Assembly (NCBI RefSeq): GCF_001598555.1
Contig: NZ_BCZE01000025.1
Coordinates: forward strand, 1 to 64,000
Origin: Novosphingobium rosa NBRC 15208
GTDB lineage: Bacteria > Pseudomonadota > Alphaproteobacteria > Sphingomonadales > Sphingomonadaceae
Reading direction: 5' to 3'
DNA: 64,000 bases
The notes below the pieces were generated by a model. That model saw nothing but the letters and a program-made list of their open reading frames with translations. It had not been told where the DNA came from and did not search any database. This document shows positions 17,223 to 25,785 of this stretch, one piece after another. The stretch's first letter is position 1; every line of letters starts with the position of its first letter. The position numbers and the translations under genes were made by a program.

Positions 17223-18110
17223 ATGGACTCTTTTGCCGGAAAAACAGCTGTGATCACCGGGGCGGGAAGCGGGATCGGCGCAGCCATGGCCGATTATGCG
17301 GTGGCTCAGGGCATGAAGCTGGTGCTGGCCGATGTCGATCGCGAGGGGCTGGAACGGGTGCGCGCAGGGCTCGCCACCGATGACGTTCTGGTGCAGCCCA
17401 CCGATGTCACCGATCCCGCCGCCGTGGCCGCTCTGGCCGATGCGGCATGGGACCGGTTCGGGCAGGTCGATCTGCTCTGCGCCAATGCGGGCATCGTGCC
17501 CGGCGGGCGCCACCGCCCGGTGTGGGAGTATGAGCCCGCCGACTGGCGCTGGGCCTTCGGGGTCAATGTCGATGGCGTGACCAATTGCATCCGCAGCTTT
17601 GTGCCCCGCCTGCTGCGCGAGAGCCGCCCGGCGCATGTGCAGATCACCGGCTCGGTCGCGGGCTTTGTCAGCGGGGCCGGGTCGGCCTGCTATGGCGCCT
17701 CCAAACATGCGGTGGTGCGCGTCGCCGAGGCGCTTTACGCCGGGCTGCGCGACGAACAGGCCCCTATCGGCGTGACGCTGCTGGCGCCGGGGCTGGTCGC
17801 CACGCGCATTTACGATTCGGAACGCTCGCGCCCCGCCCATCTGCAGGCCAGCGCCGGTCCGGCCGCCGAGGCGCCCGAATTGCAGAGCATCGCCGATCAG
17901 CTCTATGCCCATGCCCTCACCCCTGCGGAAGCCGCGCGCATCACCTTCGAGGGCATCCGCGAGAACCGTTTCTACGTCTTCACCTCCGACCGTTTCGATG
18001 GCGCGATCCGCAGGCGCACCGAAGCCATTCTGGCCCGCAGCAATCCCGAATTCGAGAGCCTGCTGGCGCTCACCAAAGGCGATGTGGGCATGACGGAGAA
18101 CGCGTCTTGA
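17223..18110 (+). CDS. SDR-family oxidoreductase
   Basis: A 295-residue short-chain dehydrogenase, longer than the classical 250 because of a C-terminal extension (I-R-R-R-T-E-A-I-L). The cofactor motif T-G-A-G-S-G-I-G is at residues 12-19, N-A-G at 88-90, and the catalytic S144-Y157-xxx-K161 set is complete. ATG 17223 lies about 10 nt after GAGGAG. Its TGA overlaps the TTG start of the next SDR, so the two are translationally coupled. It is first in the operon 17223-20980 controlled by operators F and G. Confidence 0.88.
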   Translation: MDSFAGKTAVITGAGSGIGAAMADYAVAQGMKLVLADVDREGLERVRAGLATDDVLVQPTDVTDPAAVAALADAAWDRFGQVDLLCANAGIVPGGRHRPVWEYEPADWRWAFGVNVDGVTNCIRSFVPRLLRESRPAHVQITGSVAGFVSGAGSACYGASKHAVVRVAEALYAGLRDEQAPIGVTLLAPGLVATRIYDSERSRPAHLQASAGPAAEAPELQSIADQLYAHALTPAEAARITFEGIRENRFYVFTSDRFDGAIRRRTEAILARSNPEFESLLALTKGDVGMTENAS

Positions 18111-18859
18111 GCCGCTTTACCAACCGTATCGTGCTGGTGACGGGCGCCGCATCGGGCATCGGTCTGGCCAGCGCCGTCCGCTTTGCCGCCGAGGGGGCCA
18201 CCGTGCTGCTGGCCGACCGCAATGCCGAAGGCCTCGCGACGGCGCGCGCCAGCCTGCCCGCCGGCGCCCATGAAACCCTTGTGCTGGACGTGACCGACGA
18301 AGCGGGCTGGCGGGCTTTGGCCGATGATATCATGGCGCGTTTCGGCAGGCTCGATGTGCTGGTGAGCAACGCCGGTTTCGGCAAGTTCGCCTCCATCGCC
18401 GACACCTCTCTGGAGCAGTGGCGGGCGATCATCGCCGTCAATCTCGACAGCGTGTTTCTCGCCACCAAATATCTGATGCCCGCCCTGGCCGCGTCCGGGC
18501 GCGGGGCGATCGTCAACATGTCCTCGATCCGGGGCATCGTGGCGGCGGCCAACACCGGCTCCTATTGCGCGGCCAAGGGCGGGGTGCGGATGTTCACCAA
18601 GGTCACCGCGCTGGAATGCGCCGAGGCGGGCAATGGCGTGCGCGCCAACTCGATCCACCCCGGCCATATCGCCACCCCGCTGACCGCCGCCGCCTATGCC
18701 GATCCCGACACCGCCAGAAAGCTGATCGCCGATGTGCCGGTCGGCCATCCCGGCAAGCCGGACGACATTGCCGGGGCGATCCTGTTCCTGGCCAGCGACG
18801 ATGCCAGCTATATGACCGGGGCCGAAATCGTCGTCGATGGCGGCTCGACCGCGCAGTGA
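18107..18859 (+). CDS. SDR-family oxidoreductase
   Basis: A 250-residue classical SDR. The cofactor motif T-G-A-A-S-G-I-G is at residues 12-19, S-N-A-G at 87-90, and the catalytic S140-Y153-xxx-K157. The C-terminus Y-M-T-G-A-E-I-V-V-D-G-G is standard. The start is TTG 18107, inside the previous stop (TTGA overlap), with GGAG about 12 nt upstream. Its own stop is overlapped by the GTG of the porin gene (GTGA). It probably interconverts an alcohol and ketone intermediate. Confidence 0.88.
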   Translation: MSRFTNRIVLVTGAASGIGLASAVRFAAEGATVLLADRNAEGLATARASLPAGAHETLVLDVTDEAGWRALADDIMARFGRLDVLVSNAGFGKFASIADTSLEQWRAIIAVNLDSVFLATKYLMPALAASGRGAIVNMSSIRGIVAAANTGSYCAAKGGVRMFTKVTALECAEAGNGVRANSIHPGHIATPLTAAAYADPDTARKLIADVPVGHPGKPDDIAGAILFLASDDASYMTGAEIVVDGGSTAQ

Positions 18860-20229
18860 CCCGCAGCGCGTCCATGCTGGCGCTGGCCGGGCTGCTGTGT
18901 CTGCCCCGGGCCGCCCATGCGCAGGCCAGCAACGATGGGCAGGCTTCAGCCACGCAGCAGCCCGCCACGGTCAGCGCCCTGCCCGACAAGGATGCCCCGG
19001 CCCCCGCCGATCCCTTCAAGCGCTTCGACGATCTCGCGCTCAAGGGCTGGGACATTCCCTATCCCAAGACCCGCGATTCGATCCTTGCCGATCATGCGGG
19101 CATCCGCGATGCGCTGGCGGATCTGGGAATCGGCATCTCGCCGATCAACACGATCAACTTCCAGTACGATTTTCTGCAGAATGATCGCGGCTATCGCGGG
19201 CCGCAGCTTTACAATGGCCAGAACGTCACCCGCACCAATTCGACGGTGAGCCTAACGCTGACCTATGATCTTGGGCGGATCGGCATCGCGGGCGGCCAGC
19301 TGGCCACGACGCTCAGCTTTGTGAACAACAGCTTTCCCGCCGTGAACGGACCGAAGAAATTCCGCATCGGGCGCCTGCACTGGTTCCAGAGCATCGCCAA
19401 TGGCGCGGTGGAGGTGACCGCCGGTTACGTCGACAACACGCAGGAGTTCATCGGCATCAATGTCGGCGGCAATCTTGCCACCGGCAATCTCGGCCCGCAG
19501 GCGACCATCCCGTTTCAGCTTGGCCTCAGCTATGGCGGCTTTGCCGCGCCCGGCATCGACGTCCGCACGCGTCTGGGCGCGCATGGCTACAATAAATTCG
19601 GCGTCCAGCGCAGCCTTCCCCCCGGCGGCGCGACCGTCGAGAATGAACTCAACCCCGGCGGTTTCCGCTTCCATCCGCCCGGCACCGGCGTGCTGTTCAT
19701 CGACGAGATCGGCTACAATCGGCCCGCAGCGCGGGGAGAACGCTCGATCTGGGCCCGTGGCGGCGCGATCTACAACACCACCCGCTACGACACCTTCACC
19801 GGCGGCACGCGTGACAATTGGGCGATGTATGTTGCGCTCGACCGTCAGTTGACGCAGCCCGATCAGGAAAGGCCCTTTCGTGGCATCTATGCCGGTGCCA
19901 CCTTCGACTACGCCCCGCCGCGCCAGAACTTCTACACCCAATATTACGAAGGCCGGCTTTATGGGGTAGGCCTGATCGGCAGCAGGCCTTTCGATCTGGC
20001 CTCGCTGGTGATGACCTACAACAAGTACAGCCCCGAAGGGCTGATCGCGAAAACCCCGGTCGGCACGGGGTATAACAAGGGCACCTGGGCGCTGATCGGC
20101 AGCTATGCGCTTCGCCTGCGGCCCGGCATCTATCTCCAGCCCGGTCTCGGGGTGACCGTGCACCCGATTTACTCGCCCCGTTTCGGCCCGGCCCTCAACG
20201 GCTATCTCGGGCTGGTCACGATCTTCTGA
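18856..20229 (+). CDS. OprB-type carbohydrate-selective porin family protein
   Basis: A 457-residue outer-membrane protein. A signal peptide (M-L-A-L-A-G-L-L-C-L ending A-H-A-Q-A) is followed by an OprB-like barrel (W-D-I-P-Y-P-K-T-R-D-S, G-P-Q-L-Y-N-G-Q, Y-L-Q-P-G-L-G-V-T-V-H-P). Start GTG 18856 overlaps the SDR stop (GTGA); ATG 18874 is an alternative at the signal-peptide core. Placing a porin last but one in a catabolic operon suggests passive entry of a small polar substrate or product, alongside TonB-driven import by the receptor at 3009. Confidence 0.82.
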   Translation: MTRSASMLALAGLLCLPRAAHAQASNDGQASATQQPATVSALPDKDAPAPADPFKRFDDLALKGWDIPYPKTRDSILADHAGIRDALADLGIGISPINTINFQYDFLQNDRGYRGPQLYNGQNVTRTNSTVSLTLTYDLGRIGIAGGQLATTLSFVNNSFPAVNGPKKFRIGRLHWFQSIANGAVEVTAGYVDNTQEFIGINVGGNLATGNLGPQATIPFQLGLSYGGFAAPGIDVRTRLGAHGYNKFGVQRSLPPGGATVENELNPGGFRFHPPGTGVLFIDEIGYNRPAARGERSIWARGGAIYNTTRYDTFTGGTRDNWAMYVALDRQLTQPDQERPFRGIYAGATFDYAPPRQNFYTQYYEGRLYGVGLIGSRPFDLASLVMTYNKYSPEGLIAKTPVGTGYNKGTWALIGSYALRLRPGIYLQPGLGVTVHPIYSPRFGPALNGYLGLVTIF

Positions 20230-20254
20230 TATCTGGAGGCAAGGTCTCAGTCCC

Positions 20255-20980
20255 ATGCGCCCCATCGGTCTCAATTATCCGCCCAACCCCGATTATGGCG
20301 ATGGCGCCTGCCGCAGAAGCGTGCGGCTCGATTTTACGCCGGGGCAGGTTCTTGCCCATCTCTACGACAGCTTCCACGAAATGACCTGCATCCTGCAGCA
20401 TGACGGCAAGGTCGTCACCGGGCTGGAAAGCCGGCCGATCCGTGTGCCGACCACCGCATGCGGGCTCGCCGGGGGGCAGCTTCAGCCTTATGTCGGCCTG
20501 TCCATCGGCACGCCACCGGGCCATTTCTACCACCAGGGAGAACCGCTGCGGCACTGCACGCATCTGCTCGATCTTTTTGTCATGGCCCTGCGTCATGCCG
20601 ATCGCTCCCACGGCAGCCTGCGCTGGGACGCGATTGTGCCCGACGAGACCGATGCACCGGTTACGGCATCGGTCTCGCGCGATGGCCGGGCGGTTCATGC
20701 ATGGCTGATCCGTGACGGCCAGATCCTGGCGCCCGGCAGTTTGGCCGGGCGGACTTTGGATAAGGGCTTTGCCACGTGGGCCGTCCAGACATTCAACGAG
20801 GATGACTTCGAGACGGCCATGGTGCTGGCCCGGACATGGCTGATTGCTTTGGGCAGGCGCTATGCCACGAAGCATGTGGCCGGGCGGCCTGTCTCCATCA
20901 ATCCAGCCATGAAAGGGCGTTGCTTCGCTTTCAACGCCCCTCAATTCGAGAATGCGATCTACCTTCAAAACGAACTCTAG
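20255..20980 (+). CDS. DUF2889 domain protein
   Basis: A 241-residue protein of the DUF2889 family, which has no established activity. It has the family's N-terminal R-R-S-V-R-L-D-F, the H100-C-T-H103 motif (a possible metal site), and the C-terminal G-R-P-V-S-I-N-P-A-M-K-G-R-C-F-A-F. GGAGG stands upstream of ATG 20255. It lies 25 bp after the porin gene and ends the operon. DUF2889 genes recur beside aromatic- and steroid-type acyl-CoA clusters, so it is likely part of this pathway, but its step is unknown. Confidence 0.8.
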   Translation: MRPIGLNYPPNPDYGDGACRRSVRLDFTPGQVLAHLYDSFHEMTCILQHDGKVVTGLESRPIRVPTTACGLAGGQLQPYVGLSIGTPPGHFYHQGEPLRHCTHLLDLFVMALRHADRSHGSLRWDAIVPDETDAPVTASVSRDGRAVHAWLIRDGQILAPGSLAGRTLDKGFATWAVQTFNEDDFETAMVLARTWLIALGRRYATKHVAGRPVSINPAMKGRCFAFNAPQFENAIYLQNEL

Positions 20981-21002
20981 GCTCAGGACTCACTCGTCAT
21001 AG

Positions 21003-21197
21003 CCAGAAGAGCACGGTAGCATCCAGAGCGAGAGCGGAGACCAGCGCGTAACGGGATCGCGGGAGGGGCTGCGGCATCGCCCGCTCATCGCGCGGCTCGA
21101 TGTGCTCAACACCTTTGGCGCGCGCTATGCCTTGCAGGATGGCACATCGCCGGCTGGCGGCCATTCACCTTATGCAATGGGCGTCAGCCGTCATTGA
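21003..21197 (+). pseudogene. Remnant of a TonB-dependent receptor C-terminus
   Basis: An open stretch of 64 codons without a start codon, following a TAG at 21000. Its last half reads R-L-D-V-L-N-T-F-G-A-R-Y-A-L-Q-D-G-T and then A-M-G-V-S-R-H-stop. This resembles the final beta-strands of TonB receptors (R-x-D-x-x-N-L-F-D-x-x-Y-x-x-R-D-G-x). Nothing receptor-like is left upstream, so this is the tail of a deleted gene. Frame and wording fit well, but the stretch is short. Confidence 0.45.
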
Positions 21198-21637
21198 AAC
21201 GCCGCTGGATCAGGCGTGGGCGCGAGACAAGCTTTCTTATCACCATTCTGGCATGCGGCGACCTGCGCGTGCCATGCCGCCATCGCCCGGCCGTAGGCCG
21301 CCTCTTTTTGAGCCTGGGTGGTGCGGATCGTGGCGATAGTCTCCCTTCGGGCGGCTACTGCCGCGTTCCTTTCCCCAACGGCCTCATGATACCGTTGCCA
21401 TTCAGCGTGCTGGTCAGCTGCCTGGGCTGCAGTTTTCTCGGCCACGCCCTGCTGAAAGCTGGCGTTGGCCGCATCCGTCGCAGGATTGTTGGCAGGCACG
21501 ACCGTCCCGGGCGGCGCGGAAGTGGATGCAGCAGCAGCGGCGCCATCGGACGGTTGAGATGAGGAGGCGTTTTGCGCCAGCGCGGGCCATGTCAGCATCA
21601 TGCTTGCGGCACTTGCGCAAACTAGCAAAGTTTTCAT
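21191..21637 (-). CDS. Secreted hypothetical protein, Ala/Gln-rich
   Basis: A 148-residue protein that I do not recognise. The ATG at 21637 follows AAGGAAG and opens a signal peptide (M-K-T-L-L-V-C-A-S-A-A-S ending A-L-A-Q). The mature part starts with a Ser/Ala/Pro-rich linker, then a charged helix (residues about 80-120, probably coiled coil), and ends with two cysteines in A-C-Q-N-G-D-K-K-A-C-L, perhaps a disulfide. A periplasmic location is likely. An EcfG-like promoter with one mismatch lies upstream (21677-21701). Confidence 0.65.
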   Translation of the reverse strand: MKTLLVCASAASMMLTWPALAQNASSSQPSDGAAAAASTSAPPGTVVPANNPATDAANASFQQGVAEKTAAQAADQHAEWQRYHEAVGERNAAVAARRETIATIRTTQAQKEAAYGRAMAAWHAQVAACQNGDKKACLAPTPDPAAFQ

Positions 21638-21676
21638 GGTCTGCTTCCTTATTGCCAACGGTCGAGTAGACGGTGA

Positions 21677-21701
21677 AACGTGCGGATAGTGGAATTGTTC
21701 T
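21677..21701 (-). promoter_or_regulatory. Weak EcfG-type promoter
   Basis: On the minus strand AGAAC, 17 bases, then GTTT, against the alphaproteobacterial general-stress consensus GGAAC-N16/17-GTT (one mismatch). It stands about 40 bp before the secreted protein start at 21637. Confidence 0.3.
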
Positions 21702-21802
21702 CCGCCTTGCCGAAACCGCTGGCAAAGCTGACCTTCAAAAAACCGAAGCTCCATCGTTCATCACATTGTCCATGAGTGATGACTCTTGGCGGTGGGGAAG
21801 GT

Positions 21803-22456
21803 TCAGGGGGCCTCTACGACCGGGTTCTGGGCAAACCAGATGACATGATGCGCGCCCAGATTGCCCTCTCGCTCCCTGACCTCGACCATCTCCACGGCGA
21901 AACCGGCCCTGCGCAAGCGGATCGTGAAGCCGGGAAAGGGCTGACAGGACCAGACCGCCAGAATGCCGCCCGGCCTCAGCGCACGGCGCGCCGACTTGAG
22001 GCCCCGCGTGCTGTAGAGGTGATCGTTGTCGAGCCGCGTGATCCCCTCTGGGCCATTGTCGACATCCAGCAGGATCGCGTCATAGGCGCCGCGTGCCGCA
22101 TCGATCAGCATCGCCACATCGTCGTCCACCAGCATGACGCGGGGATCATCGAGGCATCCCGCCGTCAGCTCCCGCATCGGTCCGCGCGCCCATTCGATGA
22201 TGGCGGGCACGATCTCGGCCAGGGTCACGCTGGCGTCGGCGCCCAGCTCGGCCAGGGCCGCACGCAGCGTATAGCCCATGCCATAGCCGCCGATCAGCCA
22301 TTGCTGCGCATCGGAGCTGCCGAGGCGCTGCGCGGTCATGGTGGCCAGGGCTTCCTCCGAAGCGCTCACCAGCGTGCTCATCAGCGTTGTCTCCTCCAGC
22401 AGGATGGCAAAGGCGTCACCACGCTGGACAAGGCGCAACTCCACGCCATCGGGCAC
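21803..22456 (-). CDS. Spermidine-synthase-like SAM-dependent methyltransferase-fold protein (copy 1)
   Basis: A 217-residue Rossmann protein close to the gene at 35230 (shared M-S-T, S-A-S-E-E-A-L-A-T-M-T, L-I-G-G-Y-G-M-G-Y-T-L-R-A-A-L-A, then A-Y-D-A-I-L-L-D-V-D-N-G-P-E-G). The G-G-Y-G-M-G-Y motif is the cofactor site and D-V-D-N-G-P a spermidine-synthase-like active-site loop. GTG 22456 is the only canonical start, yet similarity with copy 2 begins just upstream (V-P-D-G), so the true start is uncertain. It follows a DUF6481-like gene, as in copy 2. The substrate is unknown. Confidence 0.78.
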   Translation of the reverse strand: MPDGVELRLVQRGDAFAILLEETTLMSTLVSASEEALATMTAQRLGSSDAQQWLIGGYGMGYTLRAALAELGADASVTLAEIVPAIIEWARGPMRELTAGCLDDPRVMLVDDDVAMLIDAARGAYDAILLDVDNGPEGITRLDNDHLYSTRGLKSARRALRPGGILAVWSCQPFPGFTIRLRRAGFAVEMVEVREREGNLGAHHVIWFAQNPVVEAP

Positions 22457-22524
22457 TTCGGCCCAGCCGATCTCCTGATCGATGGGCTGGTCGGATTCTA
22501 GCGAGCGGGGCTCCAGCGCCGATT

Positions 22525-22797
22525 CTAGGTCGATGGTGTGTATACCTTTTCTGCAATTTCAGGTTCAAACTCAGGCATTGGCGCAACCGCTCTGGCAGCG
22601 GCGGCACGCGCTTCGGCCTGCTGTGCAAGACGCAACCTCTGCATGGCTTCACGGCGCTGCGTCGGGGGCGCATATGGGATCATCATCCCGGTATCGGGCG
22701 ACAAGCTGCCCTTCAAAAGCGCAAGCGCCTCCCCACGGGCTCTGACGGCAACGACACGCCGGTCCGGAAAGATCCTGTTCCTGTCATGTGCTATCAC
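22525..22797 (-). CDS. Small basic protein, DUF6481-like (copy 1)
   Basis: A 90-residue Ala/Arg-rich protein starting at GTG 22797. Its first 30 residues match the DUF6481 protein at 34784 in pattern (F-x-D-R, then R-A-R-x-x-A-x-x-x-L-K). The middle is a charged helix (R-R-E-A-M-Q-R-L-R-L-A-Q-Q-A-E-A-R). It lies between the glycosyltransferase fusion and methyltransferase copy 1 on the same strand and ends in the same CTAGAA junction as copy 2. No function is known for this family. Confidence 0.55.
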   Translation of the reverse strand: MIAHDRNRIFPDRRVVAVRARGEALALLKGSLSPDTGMMIPYAPPTQRREAMQRLRLAQQAEARAAAARAVAPMPEFEPEIAEKVYTPST

Positions 22798-22851
22798 TGT
22801 GTTGCCATGACCTTTCTGTCATCGTGCGGTGCAGGGACGCTGCCGTCCTGC

Positions 22852-25128
22852 TCACCCATCCAGGGGCACCTTGTCCGGAGGGCTCTCCGGCGGTGTCGGA
22901 GACGAAGGGCCATAACGCGCCATCGCACGCATATCCGCCAGCGCGAGCAGATAGGACAGGACGGACTCCGCGCCACGGTTGTCATTCGCGCGATCGGGAT
23001 GCAGCCCGTCGCGGCAGCTGCCGCTTTCTATGTCCACAAGCGGCACGGCCAGATCGTTCTCCCCCAGAAACCAGGCGAAAGCCTGATGGGCCGAGGATGT
23101 CCAGAGCTCGCCCCGGTCGTGCCGCCGTGCCGCAAGGCAGGCCGCCACGGTCGCGCAGGCTTCCAGCGGCTGTTGATCGAAAGGCAGAGGTGTGCGCTGG
23201 GCCAGAACGAAGCCTTGGGATCCGATGGGCCGAAAATGCCCGGCAGGCGCGGTCTGCATCGCCAGCAGCCAGCGCAGGCTGGCCAGACCCGCCGCCAGCA
23301 TCGCGGCATCGCCGATGCGCCCGCCGGTGCGGATCAGCGCCTCGCACAGGCGCGCATTGTCATAGGTCAGCCGGTTTTCGAACCATGGCCACTGATCGGT
23401 CGCGGTGTCACGCAGCAGCCGGCCCAGACGCCCGGCCAGACGGTGACGTATCGCATCGGCCACCGTGTCGCCCGGATGCGTGGGGCAATAGGCGTCCAGG
23501 CCCAGCAGGGCAAAGGCCCAGCTGCGCGGCGCGGTGAACTCCAGCACGGTGGGCAAGGCTTCCACGAAAAGATCGGTCGCCCAGGCCGCCAGCGCCGGAT
23601 CGGATGAGGCAGCGCAGACCCCCAGCGCCCAGAGCGTGCGGCCATGGCTGTCCTGCGAACCGGCCGGTTCAAGCCAGCGCCGGTCGAAACTCATGAAATT
23701 GCGGAAGCGGCGATAGTCCGGATTCCAGGCATGCTGGACGAAGCTGGCGAAATGCGCGGCCAGCGCCACGGCCCCGTCGAGCCGGTTGTTTGGCTTGATG
23801 CAGAGCAGCAGGGCGCGGGCATTGTCATCGACGCAATAGCCATGGCGGCGGTCGGGGATCGAGCGGATGGCGTGCTGGAACAGGCCGGTATCGTCGCACA
23901 TCGCCTTGAAATGCCGGTTCGATGTAGCAGGCAAGGGCAGGATCGAGGGGGCAATGGGCGCGGCATGGCCTGCCCGCAACCGCGTGCCGACCGGCGAACG
24001 CAAGGCATCGCGAAAAGCCTCGGCATAGCGTTGCGCCCCATGGGCCCAGATCATCGGGCGGCTGGCGATATAGGCGCTGGTGGCCATGATCTGCCGCGCG
24101 GGCCCATCGACCATCAGGTCGGCCACGGCCGCTCCCATGCGTGGTCCGTCGTCGAAGGGCACCAGCACGCCCGATCCGTCGCCCAACAATTCGGCGGCAT
24201 GCCAATAGGGTGTGGAGACCACCGCACGCCCCAGCCCGTGGGCATAGGCCAGCGTGCCCGAGGTCATCTGCGCCTCATCGCGATAGGGCGTGACGTAAAC
24301 ATCGCACATGGCGATGTGGTCGAGCAGTTCGGGGCGTTCGGCAAAGCGGTTGAGGAAGACCACATGATTGCCCAGCCCCATCGCCTCGACCCGGTCCATC
24401 AGGCCGAGGCGATAGGTCTCTCCAGCGTCGCGCAGCAGATGCGGATGGGTCGCGCCCATCACGACGTAAACAGCATCGGGGCAGCGCGCCACGATCGCCG
24501 GCATGGCCTCGATCATGGTCTCGATGCCCTTGTTGGGGCTGATCAGGCCGAAGGTGAGAATAACCTGACGCCCCGCGAAACCCAGGCGCTGTTTTGCCGC
24601 ATCGCTGGCGGCAAAAGGCTCATCGGGAATGCCATGGGGGATCACGCGGATCTTGCCGGGGTCGGCGCCATAGGTCTCGATCAGGATCGAGCGCCCCTTC
24701 TGCGCCATCACGATCACCCGCGCAGAGGCGGCCAGAATTGCCTCCATCACCACGCGCTGCGCCGGGCTGGGCCGGTCGAGCACGGTGTGCAGCGTGGTGA
24801 CCAGCGGCATGGTGAGGCCCGCGATCAGATCGAGGATCAGGCATCCGGCCTCGCCGCCGAAGATGCCGAATTCATGCTGCAGGCAGGCGACATCATAGCC
24901 TGCCGCATTGATGGCATCAGCGGCGGCGCGATATTGGGCCGGATCGTTCTGATCGATGCCGCGTGCCACATTGGCGGGCCAGAGATAGTCGCCACCCGGG
25001 TCGCGCATCGCCAGAATGGCGCTCTCGGCGATGTCCGGCAGAGCGCTGACAGCCAGCTCCAGATCGGTGGTGAAGGTGGCGATCCCGCAGCGGCGCGGCA
25101 GGGCGTTACCGATGAAGGCGACGCGCAA
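22852..25128 (-). CDS. GT4 glycosyltransferase fused to an (alpha/alpha) barrel domain
   Basis: A 758-residue, two-part protein. Residues 1 to about 385 are a GT-B glycosyltransferase of family 4 (G-N-A-L-P-R-R-C-G-I-A-T-F start, H-E-F-G-I-F-G-G, P-H-G-I, F-G-L-I-S-P-N-K-G-I-E). Residues about 400-758 look like a helical toroid as found in glycoside hydrolases and phosphorylases (Y-C-V-D-D-N-A-R-A-L-L, D-S-H-G-R-T-L-W-A-L-G, W-P-W-F-E-N-R-L-T-Y-D-N-A-R). The start is TTG 25128. Such fusions may make and trim a mannose- or glucose-type oligosaccharide; this is inferred. It sits in the middle of a leftward operon of small proteins. Confidence 0.82.
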   Translation of the reverse strand: MRVAFIGNALPRRCGIATFTTDLELAVSALPDIAESAILAMRDPGGDYLWPANVARGIDQNDPAQYRAAADAINAAGYDVACLQHEFGIFGGEAGCLILDLIAGLTMPLVTTLHTVLDRPSPAQRVVMEAILAASARVIVMAQKGRSILIETYGADPGKIRVIPHGIPDEPFAASDAAKQRLGFAGRQVILTFGLISPNKGIETMIEAMPAIVARCPDAVYVVMGATHPHLLRDAGETYRLGLMDRVEAMGLGNHVVFLNRFAERPELLDHIAMCDVYVTPYRDEAQMTSGTLAYAHGLGRAVVSTPYWHAAELLGDGSGVLVPFDDGPRMGAAVADLMVDGPARQIMATSAYIASRPMIWAHGAQRYAEAFRDALRSPVGTRLRAGHAAPIAPSILPLPATSNRHFKAMCDDTGLFQHAIRSIPDRRHGYCVDDNARALLLCIKPNNRLDGAVALAAHFASFVQHAWNPDYRRFRNFMSFDRRWLEPAGSQDSHGRTLWALGVCAASSDPALAAWATDLFVEALPTVLEFTAPRSWAFALLGLDAYCPTHPGDTVADAIRHRLAGRLGRLLRDTATDQWPWFENRLTYDNARLCEALIRTGGRIGDAAMLAAGLASLRWLLAMQTAPAGHFRPIGSQGFVLAQRTPLPFDQQPLEACATVAACLAARRHDRGELWTSSAHQAFAWFLGENDLAVPLVDIESGSCRDGLHPDRANDNRGAESVLSYLLALADMRAMARYGPSSPTPPESPPDKVPLDG

Positions 25129-25149
25129 GGGGGTGCCCAGAGCCTTGTC

Positions 25150-25281
25150 TCAGAGCTTGCCTTTCGGCTTCTGGATCAGCGTGCTGACCGGCGAATTGGG
25201 CAAAGCGACAGGGGCCGCCTTCGGCTTGGCGGCCTTGGGCTTGCGGATTTCACGCGTGCTGCGTTTTTGTCCCTTGGCCAT
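25150..25281 (-). CDS. Small Lys/Arg/Pro-rich protein
   Basis: A 43-residue basic protein with ATG at 25281, two bases after the stop of the upstream small gene. It begins M-A-K-G-Q-K-R-S-T-R-E and carries K-P-K-A-A-K-P-K-A-A-P, then a short hydrophobic part and K-P-K-G-K-L. Similar tiny proteins occur in sphingomonads, without known function; nucleic-acid binding is possible from composition alone. It ends 21 bp before the glycosyltransferase fusion. Confidence 0.6.
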   Translation of the reverse strand: MAKGQKRSTREIRKPKAAKPKAAPVALPNSPVSTLIQKPKGKL

Positions 25282-25282
25282 A

Positions 25283-25519
25283 TCAGCGGGTTCCTGTCCG
25301 CAGAGCGGGGGCCGCCACGACACGCGATGCCTGATCTGCCCGGCCCACCATGGCGCCTGCCGAGGGATCATAGGGGCGGTGCGGATAGGGATAGTCGCGC
25401 AGCAACCGCGAGGTGATCGCCAACTGCCGGCGATGGCGCAGCATATGAACAGAACTGTTGGAAGTATTGCATCCAATCAAGGCAATCTGTTCATTGAAAA
25501 GGATTTGGTTGGGGCACAT
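25283..25519 (-). CDS. Small hypothetical protein
   Basis: A 78-residue frame from ATG 25519, which has AGGAG eight bases upstream. It ends one base before the ATG of the 43-residue protein, which suggests coupling. The C-terminal part is rich in Arg, Pro and Tyr (R-D-Y-P-Y-P-H-R-P-Y). I recognise no family. The support is the ribosome site and the tight spacing. Confidence 0.42.
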   Translation of the reverse strand: MCPNQILFNEQIALIGCNTSNSSVHMLRHRRQLAITSRLLRDYPYPHRPYDPSAGAMVGRADQASRVVAAPALRTGTR

Positions 25520-25785
25520 AAAGCGCACTCCTGCTTCAAGCGGGGGCGCAGTCAGTCCCTCTGTCACATGTGGCTTGGATTATCATCAAGTGATGGCCCA
25601 GCCCTACACCACTTTTACGGTTTTGCAGACTCAATTCGGTGTGGTAGGGAAAAATAGAAAATATATTTGTCGCCATGAGGGCATTTATCTGCTCTGCGTG
25701 CGAAAGCCTCTCATGGCTCTCTCCCTTCGGTCCGGCGCCATGCCCGCTCTCGCGAAGCCTTTCCCTTGCATGCAGGAGCGCCAGG

